DNA from: a virus
Virus record (IMG/VR): IMGVR_UViG_3300025133_000523
Span: 1-26,412 of that record
Direction: 5' to 3' (one strand)
Length of the DNA: 26,412 bases
Part shown: in pieces, positions 9,087 to 17,602 of the stretch
How positions within the stretch are numbered: the stretch's first letter is position 1
Layout: every line of letters begins with the position of its first letter
Notes under the pieces: model-generated
The model's input: the letters and a program-made list of their open reading frames with translations, nothing else
The model's database searches: none
What the model was told of the DNA's origin: nothing
Program-made: the position numbers and the translations under genes

Positions 9087-10949
9087 GTTTTTAGCGACCA
9101 TAGAGTCGCCCCAAGTTTTTCCAACTTCGGCATCAACCTTGTTTGGAACATCCAAAGGCACCGCTTCTTCCATGATTTTACAAATGCTCTCTACATCCTT
9201 TTTATCGTCTATAGAAAACACCAGTTCATCGTGTACTTGCAACAAAGGGGGGAACCCTTCTCGGTAACAATGAACCATAGACTGCTTGGTCATGTCAGCA
9301 GCCGAGCCTTGAATTAGTTTATTAAGCGCTTTGTAAACAAACGCCCTTTTAATTTCTCCGTTGTACTCATGTACAGCTTCTTTATATTTTAGTGGTTTTC
9401 CTGTGCCATATTTTAGTGGTTCCCACATATCAAAATGACAGCGCCTGCCTAAAATAGTTTTAATATACCCTTTCTGGTTTGCACTTCTCATTACTGAGTC
9501 TGCCAACTGTCTAACAAAAGGTGCATAGGTATTAAATTTTTGTCGAATATCAGAGGCTTCAGGAACACCGACCCCTAACTGATCGGCAAGCTTTCCTTTG
9601 CCCATACCATACATAATACCAAGACCAATAGTTTTAGCTGTCTTTCGATCAATGCCTACTAGGTTTGCAACCTCTTGATGAAAGTCTGCGTCTCCATTTA
9701 TATACGCATCAGCAACTGTTTCTGCACCATCATAACGAGAACGACTAGCATAATGAGTTAGTATCCTGGGCTCTTGCTGTGAAAAATCTGCTGAGCACCA
9801 TTTCTGTCCCTCTTCTGGCAAGAACAAAGAACGAATAAGTGGTCCAATCTCTTTATTACGAGCCGGGACTTGCTGTAAATTAGGGTTACTCATTGAAAGT
9901 CTCCCGGTTACTGTTCCTCCTGACTCTCCTTTGAGCTGTCTTATTTCAGCGTGTATCCTCCCGTTGTGTTCATGCTTCAATATAGAGTCGATAAAGGTGC
10001 TGTGCGTTTTGTTTATTTCTCTGGCCTCTCTTATTAGCTGTGCTACTGGATGCGAATGGTTTTCCAAAAAAGCTTTAGTGAAGCTTGGCAGTCCTGTAGC
10101 CGTTCTTAAATAAGACAACTTCAAAGCATCAAAGACTTTAGACAAAGAATTGGCAGCCCAAAGCTGTACTTCTTTAACGCCAGCCTCTTTCATTATTTCT
10201 CTTACTACTTTCTTTTCTCTAGCGATTAGTTTTTTCTTTAATACTTCTGCTCTCTCGACATCTACTCGGACTCCTCTTTGTTTCATGTCTAATATAATTG
10301 GTAAAACATTCATCTCTAATTCAAAAATGTTCCAAAGGTTCTGCTCCTCTAAAAGCGTTTTAAACCGGTTCCAAAGCTTTAGAGTGAGTGCCGCGTCCTG
10401 GGTGGCATAAGTACCAACATAAGCTGAAGGCAGTCTCCACATCTCTGCTTTTGGATCCAGTCCCCATTCTTCCGCTGCTTGTATTAGCTCTCCTTCTGTC
10501 TTACCTTCATTGACATATTGTCTTCCTAAAGCATTGAGGGAATACCAAAACTGGTTTTCATCGATTAAAGGAGCGACTACCATGGTGTCAATAATTCTTC
10601 CTTGAACTGTGATGCCTTCATTTTTTAGCCAGCCCACATCATAACTAGCATTATGAAACACCTTGTCTTGTTGTTCAGACACGACATCTCGCACAAAATC
10701 CAGCACTCGTTTTTTAGGAAAGTTAAACCCGGATTCGTGGGCAAAAGGAAAATAATCAGCAAAACCTTCGCAAGCAATAGACACCCCAACAACTTCTCCA
10801 TCGCCTCTAATATATCCTGGGCCTAAAGATTTTAAATTTGGGTCCCTGGTTTCAAGGTCGATAGCTATTTCTTCAGCATCTTTTAATAATTGGGTTGGAA
10901 AAGTATCTGGTGGTGTCCACTCTGTGGGTGGTTTGTATACAAAACTCAT
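9084..10949 (-). CDS. polA: DNA polymerase I, family A, with 3'-5' exonuclease (621 aa)
   Basis: This is the replicative polymerase of the phage. The exonuclease domain shows Exo I (Asp31, Glu33 in IDLET), Exo II (Asn100-Asp104, HNASYD) and Exo III (Tyr181-Asp185, YATQD). The polymerase domain shows TGRLS near 349, motif A with Asp388 (ADFSQQEPR), motif B (Arg435, Lys439, Tyr447 in RKTAKTIGLGIMYG) and motif C (QVHDE, His573/Asp574). No 5'-3' exonuclease domain is present, as is usual for phage enzymes. The residue equivalent to E. coli Phe762 is Leu443. Motif A reads SQQEPR rather than SQIELR; the steric-gate Glu is kept. The gene overlaps the upstream helicase by ATGA. Confidence 0.95.
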   Translation of the reverse strand: MSFVYKPPTEWTPPDTFPTQLLKDAEEIAIDLETRDPNLKSLGPGYIRGDGEVVGVSIACEGFADYFPFAHESGFNFPKKRVLDFVRDVVSEQQDKVFHNASYDVGWLKNEGITVQGRIIDTMVVAPLIDENQFWYSLNALGRQYVNEGKTEGELIQAAEEWGLDPKAEMWRLPSAYVGTYATQDAALTLKLWNRFKTLLEEQNLWNIFELEMNVLPIILDMKQRGVRVDVERAEVLKKKLIAREKKVVREIMKEAGVKEVQLWAANSLSKVFDALKLSYLRTATGLPSFTKAFLENHSHPVAQLIREAREINKTHSTFIDSILKHEHNGRIHAEIRQLKGESGGTVTGRLSMSNPNLQQVPARNKEIGPLIRSLFLPEEGQKWCSADFSQQEPRILTHYASRSRYDGAETVADAYINGDADFHQEVANLVGIDRKTAKTIGLGIMYGMGKGKLADQLGVGVPEASDIRQKFNTYAPFVRQLADSVMRSANQKGYIKTILGRRCHFDMWEPLKYGTGKPLKYKEAVHEYNGEIKRAFVYKALNKLIQGSAADMTKQSMVHCYREGFPPLLQVHDELVFSIDDKKDVESICKIMEEAVPLDVPNKVDAEVGKTWGDSMVAKN

Positions 10950-12487
10950 ATAATGTACCTGTAGTAATCGTCCTGGGCTTTTATAAAATACAAATTCTCA
11001 ATGGTGCGAGTAACTGCAACATAAAACTGTCTGTGAAGCCCATCTGGTTGTAATATTGAAGAACGTTTTTGTGCTTTAGATAAGTCTAAATACACTGCAA
11101 CATTCTCCGCTTCTCCGCCCTTTGCCTGATGAATAGTTGATATGACAATTCGCGGTTCTCCGTGCAAGTCTTCATTATTTTTTATTGCTTTTTCTATAAA
11201 CGATCTTCTTTCTACATCAATACTTTTATCAAACAGTTCTTTCCATGTTTTATCTATTATTTCTTCTTTTAGGCCATAATTATCCATTGCTTCTTGCAAG
11301 CTTATCTTTTGTCCTTTGTCTGGTTCTTGTGCAACCCTGCTTATAAAGCCTCGTTTGACTCCTTGTTTCCCCAAATGAAAATATAAATCGTCTAGCTCAG
11401 ACAGAGTGATGTCTTCCGTTTTTATCTTTTCCCAAGTGTCTATAGCTGACATCATTCTAGCAGGAATATAACGATATTGGTTGTGTACAAAAGGGTACCC
11501 ATTGTCCACCAAAAACTTTCGGATGTTATAGCCTTTGGAGGTGTCGGTAAGCATGTAATCACAAGAAGCCATAATCAACCACTCTCCTTTGTCCAGTGGC
11601 AGTGTTTCAACAGAACTAACATTATTAACGGTTCCTGGCTCTTGTCTTGGTTTATATTCTTTTGGCTCTCGACAAAGAATCCTTTCTGAAATTTTTTGTG
11701 CAATTGGATGCACACTGCTGGGGATGCGATAAGATTGGTCCAGGACAATCTTCTCTCCTTTGTATTCAACAAACCTTTGTGGCCTTGCACCGTTCCACTC
11801 ATAAATAGCCTGGTCATCGTCTCCCGCTATAAAAGTTTTTTCAGTTACTGCTGCTAGCTTATCAACTAGTCTCCAGTTTATTTCTGCCAAGTCTTGTGCT
11901 TCGTCCACAATTAAAAGATCAAGCGGTGGAGCTGTTCCGTCTTCCAAAAAACTAACGATCATATCGGCAAAAGAATAGATGACCGGGGTTCTTGTTAAGC
12001 GAAACACTTCCCAAGATTCAGCTAAAGGCTCTAACAAATGATTGACCACTCCTTTTCTTTGCTCAACGTCCAGGGACAAGCGCTCATCTTTCAAAGAACG
12101 ACAATTAGTTTTCGCTCTTTCTATGATCTCGAAATAAGGATCTTGGACCACGGACCTAATAGCCCTTGCATTATTAGGGTACTTCTTTGTTAAATTAAAC
12201 TGATACTCTTCCAAGAAATCAAAAACATCTCTACCACCAACCACATGAGATATTCCCATGTTTCTTTTACAAAAAGCATGGCTTGTACAAAAATAAGGCA
12301 TTTCTTCAAAAGCTAATCCAAAACGAGCGTGTGCTCTGTTCTTTCCTTCGTTCGCTGCTTTAACAGAGAAAGAAATAAAAGCGATTCTTTCTGGTTGTGT
12401 TCCTTTGTCTATGTGCTCTTCTATAATATTAAGAAGAGTTGTTGTTTTGCCTGTACCTGGAGGACCATAATATTTTGTTATTCCCAT
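10946..12487 (-). CDS. SF1 DNA helicase, UvrD/Rep/Dda-like (513 aa)
   Basis: This is an ATP-driven DNA-unwinding enzyme, probably working at the phage fork or in recombination. Motifs in order: Walker A GPPGTGKTT (8-16), motif II VDEAQD (Asp195, Glu196), motif III GDDDQAIYEWNGA (222-234), motif IV LDQSYRIP (249-256), a motif V region ISTIHQAKGGEAENV, and motif VI FYVAVTR near 490. The short protein with Walker A at the extreme N terminus resembles phage Dda-type helicases more than full-length UvrD. GGAGG precedes ATG 12487. The 5' end overlaps the primase gene by 10 nt and the 3' end overlaps polA by 4 nt, placing it in one replication operon. Confidence 0.92.
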   Translation of the reverse strand: MGITKYYGPPGTGKTTTLLNIIEEHIDKGTQPERIAFISFSVKAANEGKNRAHARFGLAFEEMPYFCTSHAFCKRNMGISHVVGGRDVFDFLEEYQFNLTKKYPNNARAIRSVVQDPYFEIIERAKTNCRSLKDERLSLDVEQRKGVVNHLLEPLAESWEVFRLTRTPVIYSFADMIVSFLEDGTAPPLDLLIVDEAQDLAEINWRLVDKLAAVTEKTFIAGDDDQAIYEWNGARPQRFVEYKGEKIVLDQSYRIPSSVHPIAQKISERILCREPKEYKPRQEPGTVNNVSSVETLPLDKGEWLIMASCDYMLTDTSKGYNIRKFLVDNGYPFVHNQYRYIPARMMSAIDTWEKIKTEDITLSELDDLYFHLGKQGVKRGFISRVAQEPDKGQKISLQEAMDNYGLKEEIIDKTWKELFDKSIDVERRSFIEKAIKNNEDLHGEPRIVISTIHQAKGGEAENVAVYLDLSKAQKRSSILQPDGLHRQFYVAVTRTIENLYFIKAQDDYYRYII

Positions 12488-14067
12488 GGTTTTTCCTCCG
12501 TTGGCACTCTAAACTCTTCTGGGGAAATGCTGTCCTCGTCTATTTCTTTTACATCCATGACCCATACTTTTTTGTTTCCTACTGATTTATCAATCCATTT
12601 GGAAGAGTTAACAGCCCCCACTTCTTTTAGTCGGGTAAACACTTCTGCTTCTTTTATGTTTCTCATCTTTTTAAACTCTTGTATAAACACAACCAAATCT
12701 CGTCCAGTAAACCACCACTCTTTTTTTCCTTCTTCTTCGTGCCTATAAACTCCTGCTGATACAACAGCTAATCTTGAAGCTGACTCTGAAAGTCTACAAA
12801 ACTCTAGTATTGCTTCGTTTAGAACACCCTTCTTGGTCATGTCTGATGGAACATCTACAATCTGTACTTCTTGTAGCCATTTATTAAGCTGTGCTACCCA
12901 ATCTGATTTTTTCTTGTCAGGTGGACAGGCGTTTAAAACTTCCATACATTTTTGTTGGTATAAAGAAAAGTTGTGTAGTTGTTTGGTTTCTAAAACAATA
13001 GTTTTTCCATCAACGTCCAAGTGCCAAAGAGGTGGGTCCGTCATATATTTTCTCAGGCCTCCATAAACGGGTTCTCTTTGTGACGCATCAATGCCATGTC
13101 TTTTGGTTATACAAATACCGCTTTGACAAAAATTAACCAGAGGCGCCTTCTTGCACTGGTATCTGTATTCTGTTTTTTCTAGGCTTTGAATAATTGTATT
13201 AAGTTCGCTATGAGACAAAGGTCTTGTGCAAGCTGTTTTATTAACCTCTTGTAGTTTATCTTTCCACTCTTCTCCTTCTGGAAAAACCTTTCTAAGAAAC
13301 ACGCCGTAGTTTAATAGAGCGTTGTTTCTCGTACCTTCTGGGACACCATTAAGTTTCATGTGCACCAGGCAAGGGGGCGCCTCGTCCCACAAGCCGTTTC
13401 CGTTTAGTTGCTTTTTCCGGCCTTTGCGTACTGGAACAAAAGCATCTAATTCTTCTTCGCTAACTGCTCTTCTTTTAACAATTCTAATAAACTCTTCTGG
13501 TCCGGCAGCGTTTCCTTTTGCATTGAGGGCATACCGAGTAGTGTCCTCTCCAGCAAAATAAGGCATATTAAGCCAGTTTCCGGTTTGCTTTTCTTGTGGC
13601 AACTGCTTAGACCATTCGTATTGTTTGGGAAAGATTTCGTCTCCTGTTCTTCCCATTGAGGCGGCTATTTCTTCTAGTTTGTTTTGGAGTTTAAAAGCTG
13701 CTATGGGCTTTTTAGTAAATAGAAAAAGATGTACCCCACCTGATTTTGTCATACAAGGCACAAGGGGCAGTTTCATGTCCCTGATTGTTTTTAAGATTTC
13801 CTTTGTGTTAATTGGGTATTCATCAACGTCGATACATCCCCAAGAACAAGTCTCGTTATCAGTTAAGGGGACAACTCCCAAAGATAGATTACCCGCCAAG
13901 TGATGTTTCCATAGCTCAATAGTTAATGGTTCGTGTAATGTTCTGCCTCTACCTTCTTTTTTAATTCCCTTTTCTGTGTTCTTTTGTTTTCCGGTTATTT
14001 CATAGATTCCATGTGCTCTTTCTAAACCGGAGAAAATCTGCATAAGCTTTTCCGCTGTATTTTCCAC
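12478..14067 (-). CDS. AEP-superfamily DNA primase (529 aa)
   Basis: This protein would make primers for the phage polymerase. The archaeo-eukaryotic primase core is visible in the N-terminal third: IDVDEY with Asp80 and Asp82 (the metal-binding DxD) and KSGGVHLF with Ser109-His113 (the sGxH motif). These are followed by GNWLNMPYF, common in phage AEP primases. A cysteine pair (CQSGICIT, near residues 315-320) preceded by another Cys (QCKKAP) and followed by HG could form a small metal site. The C-terminal part (about 330-529) shows no helicase Walker motif, so unwinding is left to the neighbouring helicases. The chosen start is GTG 14067 because AAGGAG lies four bases upstream. It overlaps the helicase gene by 10 nt. 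Confidence 0.85.
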   Translation of the reverse strand: MENTAEKLMQIFSGLERAHGIYEITGKQKNTEKGIKKEGRGRTLHEPLTIELWKHHLAGNLSLGVVPLTDNETCSWGCIDVDEYPINTKEILKTIRDMKLPLVPCMTKSGGVHLFLFTKKPIAAFKLQNKLEEIAASMGRTGDEIFPKQYEWSKQLPQEKQTGNWLNMPYFAGEDTTRYALNAKGNAAGPEEFIRIVKRRAVSEEELDAFVPVRKGRKKQLNGNGLWDEAPPCLVHMKLNGVPEGTRNNALLNYGVFLRKVFPEGEEWKDKLQEVNKTACTRPLSHSELNTIIQSLEKTEYRYQCKKAPLVNFCQSGICITKRHGIDASQREPVYGGLRKYMTDPPLWHLDVDGKTIVLETKQLHNFSLYQQKCMEVLNACPPDKKKSDWVAQLNKWLQEVQIVDVPSDMTKKGVLNEAILEFCRLSESASRLAVVSAGVYRHEEEGKKEWWFTGRDLVVFIQEFKKMRNIKEAEVFTRLKEVGAVNSSKWIDKSVGNKKVWVMDVKEIDEDSISPEEFRVPTEEKPWE

Positions 14068-14086
14068 TCATCTCCTTCAGTTGTAA

Positions 14087-14122
14087 CGCCCCTTCCCTGA
14101 GCCCCCGCAAAGGAAAGGAGCG
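14087..14122 (-). promoter_or_regulatory. Intergenic RNA hairpin between the SSB-like and primase genes
   Basis: The arms 14112-14122 and 14087-14097 pair over 11 bp with a 14-nt loop when read as minus-strand RNA, using two G-U wobbles. On the plus strand the same two positions become C-A mismatches, so the structure favours minus-strand RNA. It has no U-tract after it, so it is more likely an attenuating, processing or stabilising hairpin than a full terminator. It sits just before the AAGGAG site of the primase gene. Confidence 0.5.
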
Positions 14123-14130
14123 CCGTTTAC

Positions 14131-14919
14131 TTAGTCGTCTTCCCAATCTTTTTTAGATTGTTCTAACGCAGGTTTGCTACCTTTACTCTGTCCACTCAAT
14201 TGGTCCATTCCGCCCTTGGCAACGAATTTAGAAAACTCTTCAGCTTCACTGAAAAGATCTTTTTCGTCTTCCTTGAGCATCCGCTCCTGTGTAATACTGT
14301 AGCTATACCATGTACCACGATCATTGGACTCGACTTGGGTGTTCAAACGATACCAGTGAGAGTATGCAGGAGGAGTAAACATCCCCTTGACACCCTTTAG
14401 TTTCGTTCCTTGGATCATTGTGTTCCAAGCACGAGAGTGTTTTAGTTGCGATCCTGTCATATTGATAACACACTTTTGGGGTGCCTCATCAACGAGCGCG
14501 TAGCCATAATGGTTGGCTGTCACTGTCAGTTGGGTTTCCCCTCCTGGAGTGATTAGTCTTCCTTGGCCATCGCGTTGGCACCGATTCAAAAGATCAGAGT
14601 CTGCGGGATGCACAGCTTTTATGCCTCCACCTTTCTCACGCAACCCCCACTCAACTAGAGTTTTGGTGTAGTAAGCTGGTAGAAACAGGAGACCTTCATC
14701 GCCATTAAAGATGACGTTGGTTCCACTGTAATACAAATCGCCTTCTTCCGCGTCTGGATTATAGTCACTAGACGTTTTTTGTCTCTGTGGAGACAATGCC
14801 TGGACTATACTCAAACGTGGTGTGCGAAGGTCTTCTGTGCCCACATCTCCGAAACCTTTTTCTTCGATGTTTTCAAATAGGGATGTTATAGATTTCCCAT
14901 TACCTTTTTTCGTTGCCAT
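14131..14919 (-). CDS. Putative single-stranded DNA-binding protein (262 aa)
   Basis: This belongs to a phage replication-module family I recognise by its pattern: LRTPRLSIVQALSPQ near 31-45, then EEGDLY, a GDEGLLFLPAYY strand, and LVEWGLREKGGG near 88-99. The body looks beta-rich. The C terminus is a spacer ending in DWEDD, the short acidic tail seen in SSB and T7 gp2.5-like proteins that recruits replication partners. Position directly upstream of the primase, helicase and polymerase fits. AGAGGAAAG precedes ATG 14919. The binding activity is inferred from tail and context; the family is otherwise often annotated as hypothetical. Confidence 0.55.
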   Translation of the reverse strand: MATKKGNGKSITSLFENIEEKGFGDVGTEDLRTPRLSIVQALSPQRQKTSSDYNPDAEEGDLYYSGTNVIFNGDEGLLFLPAYYTKTLVEWGLREKGGGIKAVHPADSDLLNRCQRDGQGRLITPGGETQLTVTANHYGYALVDEAPQKCVINMTGSQLKHSRAWNTMIQGTKLKGVKGMFTPPAYSHWYRLNTQVESNDRGTWYSYSITQERMLKEDEKDLFSEAEEFSKFVAKGGMDQLSGQSKGSKPALEQSKKDWEDD

Positions 14920-14939
14920 ATTCTTTCCTCTTTATTCGT

Positions 14940-15509
14940 TCAACGGTTTATTTTTGTGCGTTTGCCTGTGTACACAGAGAATTTCTTCTGTATGTCCACA
15001 TCAAACGATGAATTACCCGACTCGATCATTTCTCTTACAAATGCTCGAAGGGTGCTTGGATGAACAGCTTGTTTCGTTTCCGGCAAGTAGCCTTGTTTCG
15101 CAAGCAGTTCTACCAATCTCGAAGCGTCCGCATCTTCGCCTTGACCAAAAGAAACGGTTAGGGTGTTCTTTATAATGTCCCCGTGTCCGTTATCTCTTAA
15201 CCAATCGTGCGCTGCCTCCAGGTTGGCGGCAGTAATGCGTGCACTATAAAATGGATCCGCTGAAATTCGTGAGCCGTCGCTAAGTTTTAGATCAGCAACG
15301 CCGAGTTCAGCTAATTTATCTGGAATAGTTTGTTCAGAAAGTTCTTTATGCTGAGATTTAACTTTTCTCAGCCGCTCTTCTGTGTTTCCTATTTCTCCCT
15401 CTAGGACCAGTAGGTCGTGACACAACTTACTTAGACTTTTTATAGCAGATTCGTCCATGTCCTCAACTGCTTTTTTGATGTTTTCTTCAAACATTTCGTT
15501 TATCTTCAT
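14940..15509 (-). CDS. Conserved phage protein with N-terminal coiled coil (189 aa), function unknown
   Basis: Residues 1-60 are helical, and about 30-58 look like a coiled coil (LVLEGEIGNTEERLRK and on). The second half has a run I have seen in phage replication regions: LGVADLKLSDG, AAHDWLRDNGHGDIIKN, SFGQGE, LLAKQGY, VHPSTLRAFVREMIE. The pattern is that of a conserved family near phage SSB/primase genes, without a firmly known function. AAGGGG lies upstream of ATG 15509, which overlaps the previous gene by ATGA. It is likely co-transcribed with the SSB-like gene and may act with it. Confidence 0.6.
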   Translation of the reverse strand: MKINEMFEENIKKAVEDMDESAIKSLSKLCHDLLVLEGEIGNTEERLRKVKSQHKELSEQTIPDKLAELGVADLKLSDGSRISADPFYSARITAANLEAAHDWLRDNGHGDIIKNTLTVSFGQGEDADASRLVELLAKQGYLPETKQAVHPSTLRAFVREMIESGNSSFDVDIQKKFSVYTGKRTKINR

Positions 15510-15808
15510 TTTTTCTTCCCCTTATTTATAGGTGTTACGTTATCCGGTACTCGTTCTTTCTTTTTTTTATAGTTTATTTCAAAATCTGGTATGAAAAAAA
15601 TTAGTCCTTCGTTATTTACTTCGACAATTTCAACTTTTCCTTCCGGTACGTCTAAGTCTTTGTAAACGTACCTCAAAGTTTCGTCTAAACTAGCAAAAGG
15701 GCCTAAAGACTCTCCGTTTTTTTCAAAAGGAGCAAAATTTATAAACCAGCGATTTTTCCTGTCACTACAGATTTCTAATTTTACTGTTGTTCTTCGTCCC
15801 TTATTCAT
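15506..15808 (-). CDS. Small unknown protein heading the replication operon (100 aa)
   Basis: This is the first gene of the minus-strand operon, divergent from the SNF2-type helicase. I chose ATG 15808 (MNKGRR); a GTG at 15817 in the same frame would add three residues. Neither start has a strong ribosome binding site, and the candidate promoter would give a very short leader. The protein has strand-rich segments (VKLEICSDRKNRWFINFAPF, KVEIVEVNNEGLIFFI) and a Lys-rich C terminus. The function is not recognised. It is linked by a 4-nt overlap to the 189-aa gene. Confidence 0.6.
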   Translation of the reverse strand: MNKGRRTTVKLEICSDRKNRWFINFAPFEKNGESLGPFASLDETLRYVYKDLDVPEGKVEIVEVNNEGLIFFIPDFEINYKKKKERVPDNVTPINKGKKK

Positions 15809-15811
15809 AGC

Positions 15812-15849
15812 TTGCACTAATCATATACTATATGTAGAATAGATTGCAA
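15812..15849. promoter_or_regulatory. Interleaved divergent promoters for the two replication-side operons
   Basis: Plus strand: TTGCAC 15812-15817, a 17-bp spacer, TAGAAT 15835-15840, serving the SNF2-type helicase. Minus strand: TTGCAA 15849-15844, an 18-bp spacer, TATGAT 15825-15820, serving the replication operon with RNA starting near 15813. The -35/-10 elements interlock, so both could not be occupied at once. The match to sigma-70 consensus is partial. Confidence 0.45.
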
Positions 15850-15876
15850 GAAATATTTTAAGAAAGAACAAAGGAT

Positions 15877-17334
15877 ATGAAAAGAATGGATATAAGAACG
15901 TACAACTATAAAACCGAGCCTTACGAACACCAGACCGAAACTCTTGCCAGGAGTGCTCACAAAAACCTCTATGCACTTTTCCTTGAAATGGGACTCGGTA
16001 AGTCCAAGATACTTTTGGATAATGCCGGGATACTTTTCGAGCAAGGAAAAATAACTGGTCTGCTTATTGTAACACCAAAAGGTAATTTAAGAAACTGGGA
16101 TACACATGAGATCAGCAAGCATTTGCCTGATCAAATAGAAAGAAATGTCCTGGTATGGCAGCCAAACCACACTCAACGATGGACCCAGGACTATGAGAAA
16201 ATGGTTAGAGAAGACAGTGACGGTGTTTTAAACATTTTCTTAGTAAACGTAGAGGCTTTTGCAACTGTTAAAGCCTGTAAGTTTGTAGAAGAGTTTTTAG
16301 TAACGCATGATGTAATGATGGCTGTTGATGAATCCACTACGATAAAGAATCCGAAAGCTAAGAGAACAAGACATTTAATTAAACTAGCTCCTCTTGCTGA
16401 TTATCGAAGAATCCTAACAGGATTTCCCATTACTAAAGCCCCTCTTGACCTGTACTCACAATGTTATTTTCTGTCGCCGAATCTTTTGGGCTTTAGCAGT
16501 TACTACGCATTTAGTGCAAGGTATGCGATCACCCAGGCACGCAGAATGGGAGCACATTCTTTCCAGCAAATTGTTGGCTTTCAAAAGCTGGAAGAACTAC
16601 AAGAATCCATCAAAGACTTTTCAATTCGTAAAACAAAAGACGAGTGCTTAGACCTGCCAGAGAAGGTGTATGTAAAGCGCTATGTTGAGCTTAGTGATGA
16701 GCAAAAGAAAGCCTACGGCACCATGAAACAAAAAGCGTTGATGATCTTAGAAGACGAAGTATTTAGCACCATGAACGTGCTGACACAGATCATGCGTTTA
16801 CAGCAAGTGGTCGCAGGCAGTCTGCGTAATGAGGAAGGCGAAACTATTGTCTTGAAAAACAATAGAGTACGCACAGTTATTGACCTATTAGAAGAAACAA
16901 CAGGGAAAGTAGTTATTTTTGCTGTGTTTCAAACTGATATACAACAATTAGAAAAGGCTATCGCTGAAAAATTCGGTAAAGAAGCGGTGGCCTCTTATTA
17001 TGGCAAGACTCCACAAGATAATAGACAAAAAATTATTGATAAGTTTCAAGATCCTGAGAGCGAGCTCAGATACTTTATCTCTAATCCACAGACAGGGGGT
17101 CGTGGTATTACTTTAACTGAAGCCAGCACCATGATTTTTTACTCTAATTCCTATGACCTAGAGCTAAGGGTGCAAGCAGAAGACCGGATCCACAGAATCG
17201 GACAAGACAAAAGCTGTACTTATATTGATCTCGTGTCTAAAAACACGGTTGACGAAAAAATTCTCCAAAACCTTTTAAGTAAGGTTAAAATTAGTAATGA
17301 GATACTTGGAGAAGTACGCAACTGGTTTAAATAG
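15877..17334 (+). CDS. SF2 helicase/ATPase, SNF2-type (485 aa)
   Basis: This is a DNA-dependent ATPase of the Swi2/Snf2 branch. PYEHQTE at 15-21 matches the Q-motif region. Walker A is EMGLGKSK (37-44). Motif II is AVDEST with Asp151-Glu152, instead of DEAH. Motif III is LTGFPITK. Motif V is GGRGITLTEA. Motif VI is QAEDRIHRIGQ near 433-443, a hallmark of the family. At 485 residues it is compact, with no accessory domains. Phages carry such enzymes beside replication genes, where they may remodel protein-DNA complexes or help replication and recombination. ATG 15877 lies one base after AAGGA, which is too close; in-frame ATG 15886 (MDIRTY) is spaced better and may be the real start. Confidence 0.9.
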   Translation: MKRMDIRTYNYKTEPYEHQTETLARSAHKNLYALFLEMGLGKSKILLDNAGILFEQGKITGLLIVTPKGNLRNWDTHEISKHLPDQIERNVLVWQPNHTQRWTQDYEKMVREDSDGVLNIFLVNVEAFATVKACKFVEEFLVTHDVMMAVDESTTIKNPKAKRTRHLIKLAPLADYRRILTGFPITKAPLDLYSQCYFLSPNLLGFSSYYAFSARYAITQARRMGAHSFQQIVGFQKLEELQESIKDFSIRKTKDECLDLPEKVYVKRYVELSDEQKKAYGTMKQKALMILEDEVFSTMNVLTQIMRLQQVVAGSLRNEEGETIVLKNNRVRTVIDLLEETTGKVVIFAVFQTDIQQLEKAIAEKFGKEAVASYYGKTPQDNRQKIIDKFQDPESELRYFISNPQTGGRGITLTEASTMIFYSNSYDLELRVQAEDRIHRIGQDKSCTYIDLVSKNTVDEKILQNLLSKVKISNEILGEVRNWFK

Positions 17335-17347
17335 GATACAATGAAGC

Positions 17348-17602
17348 ATGGCCTTTAAAAAATACTTAAAACATCCGACCACGCAAACAGCAGTGGACGA
17401 CATTATTGCGGACATGTATCCGATACTGGAAAAACACTATGAAAAAGAGGAGGTTTCTCCCTGGGAAATGGCTACAGCTCTGGTGGTCTTGTTGTCTTCT
17501 ATAACAAACAGTTCTGATTTAGACAAAGAGATGCTGGTGCAGTTGACCACGTTCATTATGGAAACGACGCCGGACCAAGGACTTTTCTCAACCAAGCATT
17601 AG
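17348..17602 (+). CDS. Small acidic protein (84 aa), function unknown
   Basis: The gene sits 13 bases after the SNF2-type helicase stop and directly abuts the giant gene. AGGA precedes ATG 17348. The protein is helical with an acidic middle (EKHYEKEEVSPWEMA) and a moderately hydrophobic helix (ALVVLLSSI) too short and too flanked by charge to call a membrane segment. No family is recognised. The position suggests an accessory to the helicase or to the giant protein. Confidence 0.6.
   Translation: MAFKKYLKHPTTQTAVDDIIADMYPILEKHYEKEEVSPWEMATALVVLLSSITNSSDLDKEMLVQLTTFIMETTPDQGLFSTKH

Noticed and set aside
8862-9317. Plus-strand 151-aa frame across the RHH-like gene and the polA end
   Set aside because: It is antisense to two motif-supported genes and lacks a ribosome binding site.
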